From contig CACMTZ010000002.1 of the NCBI GenBank assembly GCA_902616725.1, positions 62,001 through 126,000 on the forward strand: a DNA stretch of 64,000 nt. The letters run 5' to 3'. The notes beneath the pieces are model-generated. The model saw nothing but the letters and a program-made list of their open reading frames with translations, had not been told where the DNA came from and did not search any database. This document shows, piece by piece, positions 25,470 through 34,691 of the stretch. The translations under genes and the position numbers were made by a program. The DNA is from an uncultured Pelagibacteraceae bacterium (GTDB taxonomy: Bacteria; Pseudomonadota; Alphaproteobacteria; Pelagibacterales; Pelagibacteraceae). Position 1 is the first letter of the stretch. Each line of letters begins with the position of its first letter.

Positions 25470-26915
25470 CTAAAATTTGATCTTTTTAGCTTTAAGAACC
25501 AATAAAGGTAAAAAAGTTGCGATGATAAAAGACAAAAATAATAATGATTGGGATATAAACGGACTAAATATTTCTTTTGATAACAATATTCCAACTAACA
25601 AACTCTTTGAGAAATCTGGTGAAGGAAATAACAAAAATCCAGCTATAAACCCAATAATGATTGATATATATGCGGTTTTTTCATCAATCTTATTATAAAA
25701 ACTATAAAAAACGGTTATCACGAACGCACAACAAAATAAGTCAGCCAGTAAAAATAAATATAAAATATCAAAGCCATAAGATGCAATTACAAAAGATATT
25801 ATGGATAAAAAAACAATTATATATTTAGAAAAATTTAAATAATTAGTCTTTTTTTTAAATTCAAATGTAGCTTTACCATCAACTATAATTAAACTTGATA
25901 TTGCATTAATTAAGGTATCTATGGTTGAGATAGTTAATGCTAGACCTAAAATAATAATTACTATTGATAAAAACATTGCTTGTTCATTTAGTAACAAATA
26001 AAAAAAACTTAGATCGGGCCTTATTGATGAATTGAGTGAAAAACCAACAAGTCCAGTAAAACCCATAAAAAAAACAATCGGTACAATTATCAAAAAAGAT
26101 AAAATCAAACTTTTTTTCAAAGTTTTATAATCTTTTGCTGCGTAAATACGTTGCCAATTACCTTGGTGAAATAGATTTGTTGCTGCGACAGCAATAAAAA
26201 AAGTTAAACCAGAAGTATAACCAGGCAAATAAGATCCGCTTAAAAGATGTGGGTTTTTTTCTTTTACAAAATCAAATGAAAATTTTGATCCTGTGAAAGA
26301 CAAAATATATATTAAAGAAATCAATAATAATGAACCAATGACAAACATTTGAATGTTATCTGTCAATATTGAAGCTTTTAATCCACCATATAAACTATAA
26401 GTTAAAGTACACAATAGCACAATTAAAGCAGTGAACCAAAGTTCAGTACCTGAAATATAGTTAATCAAAACTGCAACCGCTGTAACTTCAGCACATAAGA
26501 AAATAAACATATAAAAAATTGTCATCAGTAAAATAAGTTTAAATAAACTTTTACCAAATTTTTTTCTTAAAAATTCAATGAGCGTGGAACCTTGAGGAAA
26601 CTCTTTTCTAATTTTTTTTCCAAGATATATAAAAAAAAACATTGGAAAAGCTGTCCCAAGGGAATATCCAATTACCGAACCTAAACCTCCCCAAGTTGCA
26701 GCTGAAGCAGGACCAAAAAGAATCCATGCACCTAATGCAGACGCTGTCAAACTTGTTGTTAATGAGAGAAATCCAATATTTCTATTTGCAGTTAAATAAT
26801 TTTTTAATCCTTGATAGTTCTTAGAATAATAAATTCCAAATGATAAAAAAATTAAACATATAACAATTACTAAAGATAATGCGGTTGATTGTGTTAAAAA
26901 ATATGTTTTATCCAT
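25470..26915 (-). CDS. thiV: Sodium:solute symporter, probable thiamin-precursor (HMP) transporter ThiV
   Basis: 481-residue SSS-family transporter with about 13 membrane helices. Typical stretches are YLTANRNIGFLSLTTSLTAS, GPASAATWGGLGSVIGYS and YSLYGGLKASILTDNIQMF. A TPP riboswitch ends at its start codon, which ties the carrier to thiamin economy. In SAR11 a riboswitch-controlled SSS gene named thiV is the proposed importer of the pyrimidine precursor HMP (established proposal, not proven from sequence). Without the riboswitch I would call it only a generic SSS permease. Confidence 0.85.
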   Translation of the reverse strand: MDKTYFLTQSTALSLVIVICLIFLSFGIYYSKNYQGLKNYLTANRNIGFLSLTTSLTASALGAWILFGPASAATWGGLGSVIGYSLGTAFPMFFFIYLGKKIRKEFPQGSTLIEFLRKKFGKSLFKLILLMTIFYMFIFLCAEVTAVAVLINYISGTELWFTALIVLLCTLTYSLYGGLKASILTDNIQMFVIGSLLLISLIYILSFTGSKFSFDFVKEKNPHLLSGSYLPGYTSGLTFFIAVAATNLFHQGNWQRIYAAKDYKTLKKSLILSFLIIVPIVFFMGFTGLVGFSLNSSIRPDLSFFYLLLNEQAMFLSIVIIILGLALTISTIDTLINAISSLIIVDGKATFEFKKKTNYLNFSKYIIVFLSIISFVIASYGFDILYLFLLADLFCCAFVITVFYSFYNKIDEKTAYISIIIGFIAGFLLFPSPDFSKSLLVGILLSKEIFSPFISQSLLFLSFIIATFLPLLVLKAKKIKF

Positions 26916-26986
26916 TGTTCCCTTTCTGAATTACCGGACAGGTTCATAGGGTTTAATCTCAGTCTGTTAAGACACCCCTTTGGACA
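26916..26986 (-). promoter_or_regulatory. TPP riboswitch (THI element) controlling thiV
   Basis: On the minus strand the conserved blocks occur in order: GGGGTG, then CTGAGA, then ACCCTATGAACCTG, then CCGGTAATTC and a final AAGGGA. These are the thi-box signatures. The 3' end of the aptamer includes the AAAGGGA ribosome binding site just before the thiV ATG. Ligand binding should therefore block translation initiation directly, without a separate expression platform. Confidence 0.93.
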
Positions 26987-27049
26987 TATTAATTTATTTT
27001 ATTGAATTGGAAAAGAATAAATCAAAATTTCGAAATTAATTTAAATTGA

Positions 27050-27640
27050 TTATAGTTTTATTTTATCAATTTGTGCGTGAGCTTCTTTAATTGATTTTTC
27101 ATAATCTAGAGCCATTTGATCCGCACTGATTGTCTCAACTTTTTCAATACCAAAGAAATTCAAAATAAATTTCAACCAAGGAGTTAAAAAATCTTCATTA
27201 CTATTTAACTTAGTACCTCCTGATGTAATTACTAAATAAGCTTTTTTATTTTTTAACAAACCTTCTCTTCTGCCATTAGGTTTAAATTTAAATGTTTCTC
27301 CAATTCTTGCTGCCAAATCCGACCAAGCTTTTAAAGTTGCAGGAGGACCATAATTATAAATTGGTGCTGAAATAATTATAATATCACTCTCTTTAAGTTC
27401 TTTTACAAGTTGATTAGAGAGCTCAAACATTTTTTTGTGATTTTCATTTTGGTCTTTTTCATCAATATTCATTCCAGATTCTGTTAAACCACTCACAAAA
27501 ACCATCTCTTCATTTAGATCTCTATATATAACCTCATCTTCAGGTTTTTTAATTTTTTCAAGTAACTTTTTAGCTAAAGCTCTTGAAGTCGATCCCTCTT
27601 TTCTAGCGCTTGAGTCAATTTGATAAATCTTCATAATCAA
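27050..27640 (-). CDS. azoR: FMN-dependent NADH:quinone/azo oxidoreductase (AzoR-like)
   Basis: 196-residue flavodoxin-fold protein. The FMN phosphate loop reads SSARKEGSTSRALAKKL near residues 10-26. IISAPIYNYGPPATLKAWSD is the AzoR signature, followed by TSGGTKLNSNEDFLTPWLKF, which contacts the ring. It reduces quinones or azo dyes with NADH by two-electron transfer, commonly read as quinone detoxification. The stop of ccdA abuts its start, so the two are probably co-transcribed. Confidence 0.85.
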   Translation of the reverse strand: MIMKIYQIDSSARKEGSTSRALAKKLLEKIKKPEDEVIYRDLNEEMVFVSGLTESGMNIDEKDQNENHKKMFELSNQLVKELKESDIIIISAPIYNYGPPATLKAWSDLAARIGETFKFKPNGRREGLLKNKKAYLVITSGGTKLNSNEDFLTPWLKFILNFFGIEKVETISADQMALDYEKSIKEAHAQIDKIKL

Positions 27641-28348
27641 TCATCCAAAGTTTTGCAAAAAAGGAAATATGTTAAGTAAATAATAACCTAATGCTTGTAA
27701 CTGATTTGTTAATATTAATATACCGGTAATTAATAATATTACACCACCAATTTTTGAAATTAAATTAATGTTCTTTTTGAAATTTTTTGAAAAAATTAAA
27801 AATTTTTGAATTAAATAACCCGACAAAATAAATGGTAACGCAAGACCTAAAGAATAAAATGATAAAAGTATAATACCTCTGTTAATACTCTCTTCTGTTG
27901 AAGCAAGTGCTAAGATTGATCCAAGAATAGGGCCTATGCATGGTGTCCAACCAAAAGCAAAAGCCATACCAATTAATATTGGACTAAAAAAATTAGTGTT
28001 ACTATTTGTCTGAATCCTTTTTTCATAATTCAAAAATTTTAAATTTATAATTCCAATTAAATGTAAAGATAAAATACAGATTACTAATCCAGCACCAATT
28101 CTTAATTCATTTGAATTTTGTAATAATACTTGGCCTAAAAAAGTTGAAGCAGCGCCAAAAATAATAAAAACAATTGAAAAACCAATAGTAAAAAGAATGA
28201 TAGGAATTAAGTTTATATTTTTTTTTTCTGTTAACTCATTTAATGAAGTACCAGAAATATAAGAGATATAACCAGGTATTAATGGTAATACACATGGCGA
28301 TAAAAAACTTATCAAACCCGCGCCTAAAGCAATAAAAATTTCTAACAT
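27641..28348 (-). CDS. ccdA: Cytochrome c biogenesis protein CcdA
   Basis: 235-residue six-helix inner-membrane protein that passes electrons from thioredoxin to periplasmic thiol proteins for cytochrome c maturation. The two redox cysteines are in the pseudo-symmetric motifs LSPCVLPLIPGYISY (about residue 18) and GWTPCIGPILGS (about residue 136). The length matches the short CcdA form rather than full DsbD. Confidence 0.92.
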   Translation of the reverse strand: MLEIFIALGAGLISFLSPCVLPLIPGYISYISGTSLNELTEKKNINLIPIILFTIGFSIVFIIFGAASTFLGQVLLQNSNELRIGAGLVICILSLHLIGIINLKFLNYEKRIQTNSNTNFFSPILIGMAFAFGWTPCIGPILGSILALASTEESINRGIILLSFYSLGLALPFILSGYLIQKFLIFSKNFKKNINLISKIGGVILLITGILILTNQLQALGYYLLNIFPFLQNFG

Positions 28349-28367
28349 CTAATAAATAAAATTTATA

Positions 28368-29216
28368 TTATTCCTTGTAAGGAACAACGTGGTGTTTTTG
28401 AGCACCAAGTTTATCTATGCCTAAAACTACTTCCTCTCCACCTTTTAAAAACTGAGGTGGCTTCATATTCTCTCCAACACCTGGAGGCGTCCCAGTGCAA
28501 CAAATATCACCAGGGTGTAAGCTCATACACGAGCTCATATAAGAAACTAAAGTTTTAATATCAAAAATCATTTTACTTGTATTTCCAGTCTGCATCCTTT
28601 TCCCATTTACATCTAAAAACATATCTAAATTTTGATAGTCTGGTAATTCGTCTGTAGTAACTATGAACGGGCCTATTGGACCAAAAGTATCAAAACCCTT
28701 TCCTTTATCCCAAGTTAAACCTCTATTCTTTTGAAAATCTCTTTCACTCACATCATTAACTAGAAAAAAACCAAGAACATGATCTAAGGCGTTTTCAATA
28801 CTAACATTTATAGCTTTTTTTGCTATTACAAAACCAATTTCAACTTCCCAATCAGTATGATTTGATCCTTTAGGAACAATGATAGGATCGTTTGGTCCAG
28901 TAATACAACTAGTGAATTTTGAGAAAATAATCGGTTCTTTTGGTATTGGCAAATTTTGTTCTTCAGCATGATCTTTGAAATTCAAACCAATACCAATAAA
29001 TTTTGCTGGGTTAGAGACGCATGCACCTATTCTAGAATTTGAATCAAGCTTTGGTAAACTTGAAATATCAGTTTTTTTCAATTTTTCTAATGTATCAAAA
29101 TTCAATGTGTCAGGGTTAAAATCATTAATTATTGATGACAAATCTCGGTAATTGTTTTCACTATCTATGATTGCTGGTTTTTCTTCTCCAACACTACCTA
29201 TTCTACACAATTTCAT
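28368..29216 (-). CDS. Fumarylacetoacetate hydrolase-family enzyme (diketo-deoxy-sugar acid hydrolase/ureidoglycolate lyase type)
   Basis: 282-residue FAH-fold enzyme with the metal site residues in the expected order: SKFTSCITGPNDPI, TDWEVEIGFVI (E-x-E) and VNDVSERDFQ. GDICCTGTPPGVGENMKPP is the C-terminal active-site loop. By overall pattern it resembles the 2,4-diketo-3-deoxy-L-fuconate hydrolase group, often annotated ureidoglycolate lyase. It opens the minus-strand end of the catabolic island, so action on a diketo sugar acid is plausible but not proven. Confidence 0.8.
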   Translation of the reverse strand: MKLCRIGSVGEEKPAIIDSENNYRDLSSIINDFNPDTLNFDTLEKLKKTDISSLPKLDSNSRIGACVSNPAKFIGIGLNFKDHAEEQNLPIPKEPIIFSKFTSCITGPNDPIIVPKGSNHTDWEVEIGFVIAKKAINVSIENALDHVLGFFLVNDVSERDFQKNRGLTWDKGKGFDTFGPIGPFIVTTDELPDYQNLDMFLDVNGKRMQTGNTSKMIFDIKTLVSYMSSCMSLHPGDICCTGTPPGVGENMKPPQFLKGGEEVVLGIDKLGAQKHHVVPYKE

Positions 29217-29276
29217 ATTTCTCTTCCTAGACTTTAATAATTAGCTCATTTGTAGTAAATGAATTTTCTTCACTAG

Positions 29277-30179
29277 TCAATAATTTGTGGTTCTTGCTAA
29301 TCGAGCTGCACCCCGAACACCGCTTGCATCACCAAATTTAGGTTTTAAAAAAGTCCCCTCAAATTCACCCCCTGCAACAAATTTTTTCATTTTTTGTTTA
29401 ATTTCATCTAAAAAATTTATTTCGTTAGATACCCCACCCCCGAAAACAAACACATCTGGATCAATAATATTAACAACAGTGGCTAAAGACATAGCGAGTT
29501 GATCTTTATATTTATCAATTAATCTTTCTGCATCTAAATCAAGTTTTCTATGCATCTCAAATATTTTTTGGGCAGATAAATCCTTTTTAAACTCGTTTTT
29601 GAACGCTTTAGAAATACCTATACCCGCAACAAAGTTTTCTATTTCCCCAGCTCTTAAATTGGTTTTTTTTATTTGAACACCTTCAATACAAGCACTCGGT
29701 ATTTGATTATGCCCCCATTCTCCAGTAATCCCATTAGGTCCATTGACAATTCGTTTATCTATAACTAAACCGCCTCCAACACCAGATCCAAGAATTACCC
29801 CAAAAACTATTTTATAATGTTTTCCAGAACCATCTATAGCTTCTGATAAAGCAAAACAGTTAGCATCATTTTCACAATAAATTTCTTTTCCGATCTCACT
29901 TCGTAAATCTCTTTGTAAAGGTTTGCCATTAATCCAAAAAGAATTAGGCGCATTCTTAACTAGTCCTGTTTGAATAGAATGAATCCCTGGATGACATACA
30001 CCCACTGGTAATTCTTTACCAGCTTTACGCTCAAGTTCGATAACTATTTTTTTTATTATTGATAATGTATCTTTGTAATTTTTTGGAACTTCGGTTCTTT
30101 CTCTATGATGCTCATTGCCAACATCATCTAATAACACATACTCTATTTTACTTGCCCCAAGATCAATACCAATCTGCAT
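29277..30179 (-). CDS. ROK-family sugar kinase
   Basis: 300-residue kinase. The ATP phosphate loop reads MQIGIDLGASKIEYVLLDD. The catalytic GENDANCFALSEA-type motif is IYCENDANCFALSEAIDGSG, and the ROK zinc site region is GEWGHNQIPSACIEGVQI, where most of the usual cysteine cluster is lost. The missing cysteines are odd: the canonical CxCGxxGCxE signature is not present, as in some fructokinases. In this cluster it could phosphorylate a hexose or a deoxy-keto acid in place of IolC. Confidence 0.82.
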   Translation of the reverse strand: MQIGIDLGASKIEYVLLDDVGNEHHRERTEVPKNYKDTLSIIKKIVIELERKAGKELPVGVCHPGIHSIQTGLVKNAPNSFWINGKPLQRDLRSEIGKEIYCENDANCFALSEAIDGSGKHYKIVFGVILGSGVGGGLVIDKRIVNGPNGITGEWGHNQIPSACIEGVQIKKTNLRAGEIENFVAGIGISKAFKNEFKKDLSAQKIFEMHRKLDLDAERLIDKYKDQLAMSLATVVNIIDPDVFVFGGGVSNEINFLDEIKQKMKKFVAGGEFEGTFLKPKFGDASGVRGAARLARTTNY

Positions 30180-30182
30180 ATT

Positions 30183-31343
30183 TTATCTCATTAATTTATT
30201 TATTTCTTTATTAATAAAAAGTTTTGGAATTTTGCATGTTGTACTAAGTCTAATTGGTTTATTTGTTTTAGCAGATTGCATAGTTGATTGTATCAAGTCA
30301 AGAACATGCAAAGATACTTCTCCATTGCATCTATGTATCTTTTTTTTATCAATACAATAAGCCATTTCTGCAAGACCAACTCCTCTGTAATTAGCGTTAG
30401 TAGGTGACTCATTTGCTCTAGAACTTTGAGTTCTAATATTAATTTTTCCTAAAGGCATACGATTTGTTTTAAATTCTTTCCATGGGCTTCCTAATTTTTT
30501 ACATAAATATACTGAACCACCAAACATATTAGGATCTGGCACAATCATTGAACCTTTGGTTCCATAAAGTTCAATATGATTTCTTTGATGGGCTATAACA
30601 TCAAAAGATAAAGTTAGTCTTATAATACTTCCATTTTTAAATATAATTGTTGTAAAATATGTAGTTGGACATTCTACCTTAATTCTTTTTCCCTTTTTGG
30701 GACCAATACCAATTGTTCTAAATCGTGAACCTTTCATTAAACTTGCCGCTTTTACCTCTTTTGCTGGACCTAATAAATTTACTAATGCTGTGAGATAATA
30801 AGGCCCCATATCAATTACTGGACCGCCTTCTTTTTTTGCAAACCATGGTTCTGGGTCTGGATGATAAGATTGAACCCCTGGAAAAGCAAAAATCGCATTA
30901 CCTAAATTTACTTTACCGATACTTTTACCTTCTAATAATTCTTTAGATTTTTGATTACCTCCTCCGAGAAAAGTATCTGGGGCATTTCCTAAGTATAATT
31001 TCTTTTTTTTTGAGAGCTTAAGTAATTCTTTTCCGTCTTTTAGATTTATTGCTAGTGGTTTTTCTGAATACACATGTTTTCCATTTAACAAAGACTTTTT
31101 TGCAATTTGGTAATGAACTTTTGGAGGGGTTAGATTTAATATTATTTCAACCTGTTTATCTTTAAGTAAATTACTTACCGAAACTGCTTCAATTTTGTAA
31201 ATTTTAGCACATTTCTTAGCTGCTTTTTCTTTAACGTCTGCACATTTAATAATTTTAAAATTTTTGAAATATTTGTGAGCTCTGAAATATGTTTCTGCGA
31301 TATGACCACAGCCAATTAAGCCAACTTTAAATACTTTGCTCAT
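30183..31343 (-). CDS. Gfo/Idh/MocA-family sugar dehydrogenase
   Basis: 386-residue NAD(P)-dependent oxidoreductase. The nucleotide-binding motif VGLIGCGHIAETYFRAHK is at residues 7-24. The conserved EKPLA (YSEKPLAINL) is near residue 95, and GGPVIDMGPYYLTALVNLLGP holds the catalytic aspartate with a downstream tyrosine. It is longer than the second family member in this region, with a C-terminal extension. It lies 3 nt after the ROK kinase start on the same strand and probably oxidises a sugar or cyclitol. Confidence 0.85.
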   Translation of the reverse strand: MSKVFKVGLIGCGHIAETYFRAHKYFKNFKIIKCADVKEKAAKKCAKIYKIEAVSVSNLLKDKQVEIILNLTPPKVHYQIAKKSLLNGKHVYSEKPLAINLKDGKELLKLSKKKKLYLGNAPDTFLGGGNQKSKELLEGKSIGKVNLGNAIFAFPGVQSYHPDPEPWFAKKEGGPVIDMGPYYLTALVNLLGPAKEVKAASLMKGSRFRTIGIGPKKGKRIKVECPTTYFTTIIFKNGSIIRLTLSFDVIAHQRNHIELYGTKGSMIVPDPNMFGGSVYLCKKLGSPWKEFKTNRMPLGKINIRTQSSRANESPTNANYRGVGLAEMAYCIDKKKIHRCNGEVSLHVLDLIQSTMQSAKTNKPIRLSTTCKIPKLFINKEINKLMR

Positions 31344-31348
31344 TAGGG

Positions 31349-33193
31349 TTATACTCCCTGTCTTTGTTTTGCTTTACCTTCTTTGTGTAATTTTAGAGCT
31401 TTTTCGTTTTCCTTAGTTTTGGGAATTTCTAATGTTGGACTTTCCCAATAAGCTGATCCTTCAAGCCATTGATATGAATGAGTTTTGATTGAAATAACGT
31501 AAGTTACTTTTGATTTCTTCGCTCTTTTGAAGGCTTCCTCTAATTCACTGATAGAACTTACCTCTTCAGACTTTGCCCCCATACTTTCTGCATGTTTTGC
31601 AAAATTTACTTTTACTAAATTTGAAACATTTGAACTCTCAAATAAACAATTAAATTCTTTTCCACCTTTAAATAATTGAAGTCTATTAATGACAGCGTGA
31701 CCACCATTATCACAGACAATTACAATTAGTTTATTATTAGTTATTACAGATGAATATATATCCGAATTATAAAGTAAATATGATCCATCACCTACAAATG
31801 TAATAACTTCTTTGTTTGGATTGGCCATCTTAATTCCTAAAGCTCCAGAAATTTCATAGCTCATACAACTAAAGCCCCACTCTGTTTCATGCGTATTAAG
31901 TTCTCTTGGTCTCCAAATTTGAACAACTTCACCTACCAAACCTCCAGCTGCAGTAACAGCGATATCACTTGGATCAGAGTTTCTATAAATTGCACCAACT
32001 GCATGAGCATAACTTGGGAGTTTTTGATTAGTTGGTCCACTTTCTTTATCAACATATTCATTCCAAGATTTAAGTTCATCTCTGGATTTTTTATGCCATT
32101 CCTCGGATGCTTTCCAATCACCTAAAGCTTGTGATAGTTCATTTAAAGAAACTTTTGCATCTCCAATAATTGATTGTGCCATATGCTTACTAGCATCAAA
32201 TCTTGCAACATTAATTGATACTAGTGAAAAATTTGGATTTTCAAAATTGGACCATGACCCAGTTGTGAAATCTCCTAACTTAGTTCCAATAGCAATCGCT
32301 AAATCAGTTTTTTTTGCAAAGTTGTTTGCTGCTTTTCCTCCTAAACCTCCAATAGGTCCTAAAAAATGAGAATGATCTCTTTTCATAGAAGAATAACCCA
32401 TTACAGTTTGTGTTACAGGTATATTGTGTTTAACTGCAAAAGTAGAAAGTTCCCTTATTGCATCTGAGTAAAAAACACCTCCACCAGAAATTATGATTGG
32501 ATTTTTTGATTTTTTAATTTTTTCAGCTGCCTCTTTAATTTGAAAATCATCAGGTCTTGGTCTTCGTATATTATGGATTTTTTCTTTAAAAAAATCCTCA
32601 GGATAATCAAAAATTTCTCCTTGTATATCCTGACATAAAGATATGCATACTGGACCACAATCAGCTGGGTCTAATAAAACTTGTACAGCTTGGGGAAATG
32701 TTTGTAAAATTTGTTCTGGTCTGGTTATTCTATCAAAATATTTTGTAACTGGTTTAAAAGCATCATTTTGAGTAATTCCTGGATTATTAAAATGTTCTAC
32801 TTGTTGTAAAACTGGATCAGGCATCCTGTTTGCGTAAGTATCACCTGGAAGAAATAAAATTGGCAGTCTATTACTCATCGCAACTGCTGCAGCTGTTACC
32901 ATATTTGTAGAACCAGGACCTACAGAACTTGTTGCTACAAATACTTGTTTTCTTCTTTTTGCTCTAGCGTAAGCAATTCCTGTTAAAGCCATGTTTTGCT
33001 CATGATGACCTCTATAAGTTGGAAGTTTATCTTTATTTTCCTCTAAAGCTTGTCCTAAACAAGCTACATTACCATGACCAAATATTCCAAAAGCACCAGC
33101 GAATAAAGGTTCTTTTTTACCATCGATAAGAATTTTTTGAGAAGTCAGGAACTTTACAATTGCATGAGCACATGTAAGCTTTATTTTTTTCAT
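31349..33193 (-). CDS. iolD: 3D-(3,5/4)-trihydroxycyclohexane-1,2-dione hydrolase
   Basis: 614-residue ThDP-dependent enzyme that opens the inosose-derived ring in myo-inositol catabolism. The N-terminal YRGHHEQNMALTGIAYARAK contains the catalytic glutamate. TSSVGPGSTNMVTAAAVAMS and LPGDTYANRMPDPVLQQVEH are the IolD versions of the acetolactate synthase-like motifs. GDGSYLLYNSDIYSSVITNN is the diphosphate-binding GDG...N motif. Length (about 610-640) and the PDPVLQQ stretch separate it from acetolactate synthase. It leads the minus-strand gene set. Confidence 0.92.
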   Translation of the reverse strand: MKKIKLTCAHAIVKFLTSQKILIDGKKEPLFAGAFGIFGHGNVACLGQALEENKDKLPTYRGHHEQNMALTGIAYARAKRRKQVFVATSSVGPGSTNMVTAAAVAMSNRLPILFLPGDTYANRMPDPVLQQVEHFNNPGITQNDAFKPVTKYFDRITRPEQILQTFPQAVQVLLDPADCGPVCISLCQDIQGEIFDYPEDFFKEKIHNIRRPRPDDFQIKEAAEKIKKSKNPIIISGGGVFYSDAIRELSTFAVKHNIPVTQTVMGYSSMKRDHSHFLGPIGGLGGKAANNFAKKTDLAIAIGTKLGDFTTGSWSNFENPNFSLVSINVARFDASKHMAQSIIGDAKVSLNELSQALGDWKASEEWHKKSRDELKSWNEYVDKESGPTNQKLPSYAHAVGAIYRNSDPSDIAVTAAGGLVGEVVQIWRPRELNTHETEWGFSCMSYEISGALGIKMANPNKEVITFVGDGSYLLYNSDIYSSVITNNKLIVIVCDNGGHAVINRLQLFKGGKEFNCLFESSNVSNLVKVNFAKHAESMGAKSEEVSSISELEEAFKRAKKSKVTYVISIKTHSYQWLEGSAYWESPTLEIPKTKENEKALKLHKEGKAKQRQGV

Positions 33194-33247
33194 AATTGTA
33201 GATATATTCTCTTAAAATTTCGCTTAATTAACCATAAAATAAAAATT

Positions 33248-34690
33248 ATGTATAGTAAATTTGGGCAGTTCATTGATGGTAAGTGGCAACAAGCGAAAAA
33301 AAAAGAAACTTACGATGTTATAAATCCAGCTACGGAAGAAATTATTGGCCAAGCATCCAAAGCGTCTTCAGCAGATGTTCAAAAAGCTCTTAAATCTGCA
33401 GAGAAAGGTTTGGAAGTTTGGAAAAACACTTTACCTTGGCAGAGATCATATATAATTAGAAAAATTGCTGATCTTTTAAGAAAAAAACAAGATGTTTTAG
33501 CAAAATGGTTAACTATTGAAGTTGGAAAACCATTAGCAGAGGGAATTGGTGAAACTGGTGGGGCTGCTGATATTTTTGAGTGGAATGCTGAAGAAACAAA
33601 AAGAATTTATGGACAAACAGTCGAAAGTCGATTTCCAGATACGAGAGTTCATGTTTATTATCAGCCAGTTGGAGTTGTAGCAGCTTTAGTGCCATGGAAT
33701 TTTCCTTTAATTCTAGCAGCAAGAAAAATTTCAACTGCATTAGCTGCCGGATGTTCAGTAATTTGTAAGCCTGATGTAATTACTCCAGGAACAGTAATGG
33801 AGTTAGTAGATATTTGTAAAGAAGCGGGAGTCCCTCCTGGAGTTGTAAACTTATTATCAGGAGATCCTGAAGGTATTTCAAATGAGTTATTAGATTCTGA
33901 TATTATTAAAAAGGTTTCAATTACTGGATCAACAAGAGTAGGTAAATTAATCTTGAAAAAGGCCGCAGACAAAGTTCAAAGAGTCACAATGGAGCTTAGT
34001 GGACACTCACCTTTTATAGTTTTTGATGATGTTGATATAAATAAAGTTGCAGATATGGCAATTACTGCAAAATTTAGAAATAATGGTCAAGTTTGTATTT
34101 CACCTAACAGATTTTATATACAAGAAAATAAAAAAGACGAATTCATTAATGCGTTTATTGAAAGAACAAAAAAATTAAAAATTGGAAATGGTTTGGATGA
34201 AGGAGTTCAATTAGGTCCTTTAACAACTGCAAAAAGATTAGGAGAAATCGAAGAATTAGTTGAAACAACTAAAAATGAAGGAGCAAAAGTTTTATTGGGT
34301 GGAAAAAGACCTAAAGGTTTTAACAAAGGATATTTTTATGAGCCAACAGTTTTTGACAATGTAAAGGACAATTTTACAATAATGAAACAAGAACCATTTG
34401 GTCCATTAGTTCCAATGTTATCATTTAAAACTTTTGATGAAGTAGTTGAGAGAGCTAATGATAATGACTTAGGATTATGTAGTTATATTTATACAAATTC
34501 AATGGATAAAGCTCACAGAGCATCAGAATTAATGGAAACTGGTACTGTTGCAGTTAATACTCCTGCAGTTGCAATAGCTGAGGCACCTTTTGGCGGAATT
34601 AAACAAACTGGATATGGACGTGAAGGTGGTTCAATGGCAATTAAAGATTATCTAAATATAAAGTTCACTCACCTTGGTTTAAAATCTTAA
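33248..34690 (+). CDS. NAD(P)-dependent aldehyde dehydrogenase (succinate-/ketoglutarate-semialdehyde type)
   Basis: 480-residue ALDH. PWNFPLILAARKISTALAAG and SITGSTRVG bind the nucleotide, the general base glutamate is in TMELSGHSP, and the nucleophile is in NNGQVCISPNRF. The usual ELGG is ELSG here, a less common variant. The GabD-like pattern (PFGGIKQTGYGREGG near the C-terminus) favours a semialdehyde substrate. I chose the ATG giving MYSKFGQFIDGKW because upstream codons overlap the divergent iolD start and look unconserved. It heads a plus-strand operon. Confidence 0.88.
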   Translation: MYSKFGQFIDGKWQQAKKKETYDVINPATEEIIGQASKASSADVQKALKSAEKGLEVWKNTLPWQRSYIIRKIADLLRKKQDVLAKWLTIEVGKPLAEGIGETGGAADIFEWNAEETKRIYGQTVESRFPDTRVHVYYQPVGVVAALVPWNFPLILAARKISTALAAGCSVICKPDVITPGTVMELVDICKEAGVPPGVVNLLSGDPEGISNELLDSDIIKKVSITGSTRVGKLILKKAADKVQRVTMELSGHSPFIVFDDVDINKVADMAITAKFRNNGQVCISPNRFYIQENKKDEFINAFIERTKKLKIGNGLDEGVQLGPLTTAKRLGEIEELVETTKNEGAKVLLGGKRPKGFNKGYFYEPTVFDNVKDNFTIMKQEPFGPLVPMLSFKTFDEVVERANDNDLGLCSYIYTNSMDKAHRASELMETGTVAVNTPAVAIAEAPFGGIKQTGYGREGGSMAIKDYLNIKFTHLGLKS

Positions 34691-34691
34691 A

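Noticed and set aside
33137..33247. N-terminal extension of the plus-strand aldehyde dehydrogenase
   Set aside because: The extra 37 residues overlap the divergent iolD start and look unlike an ALDH N-terminus; the ATG at 33248 gives the family start.
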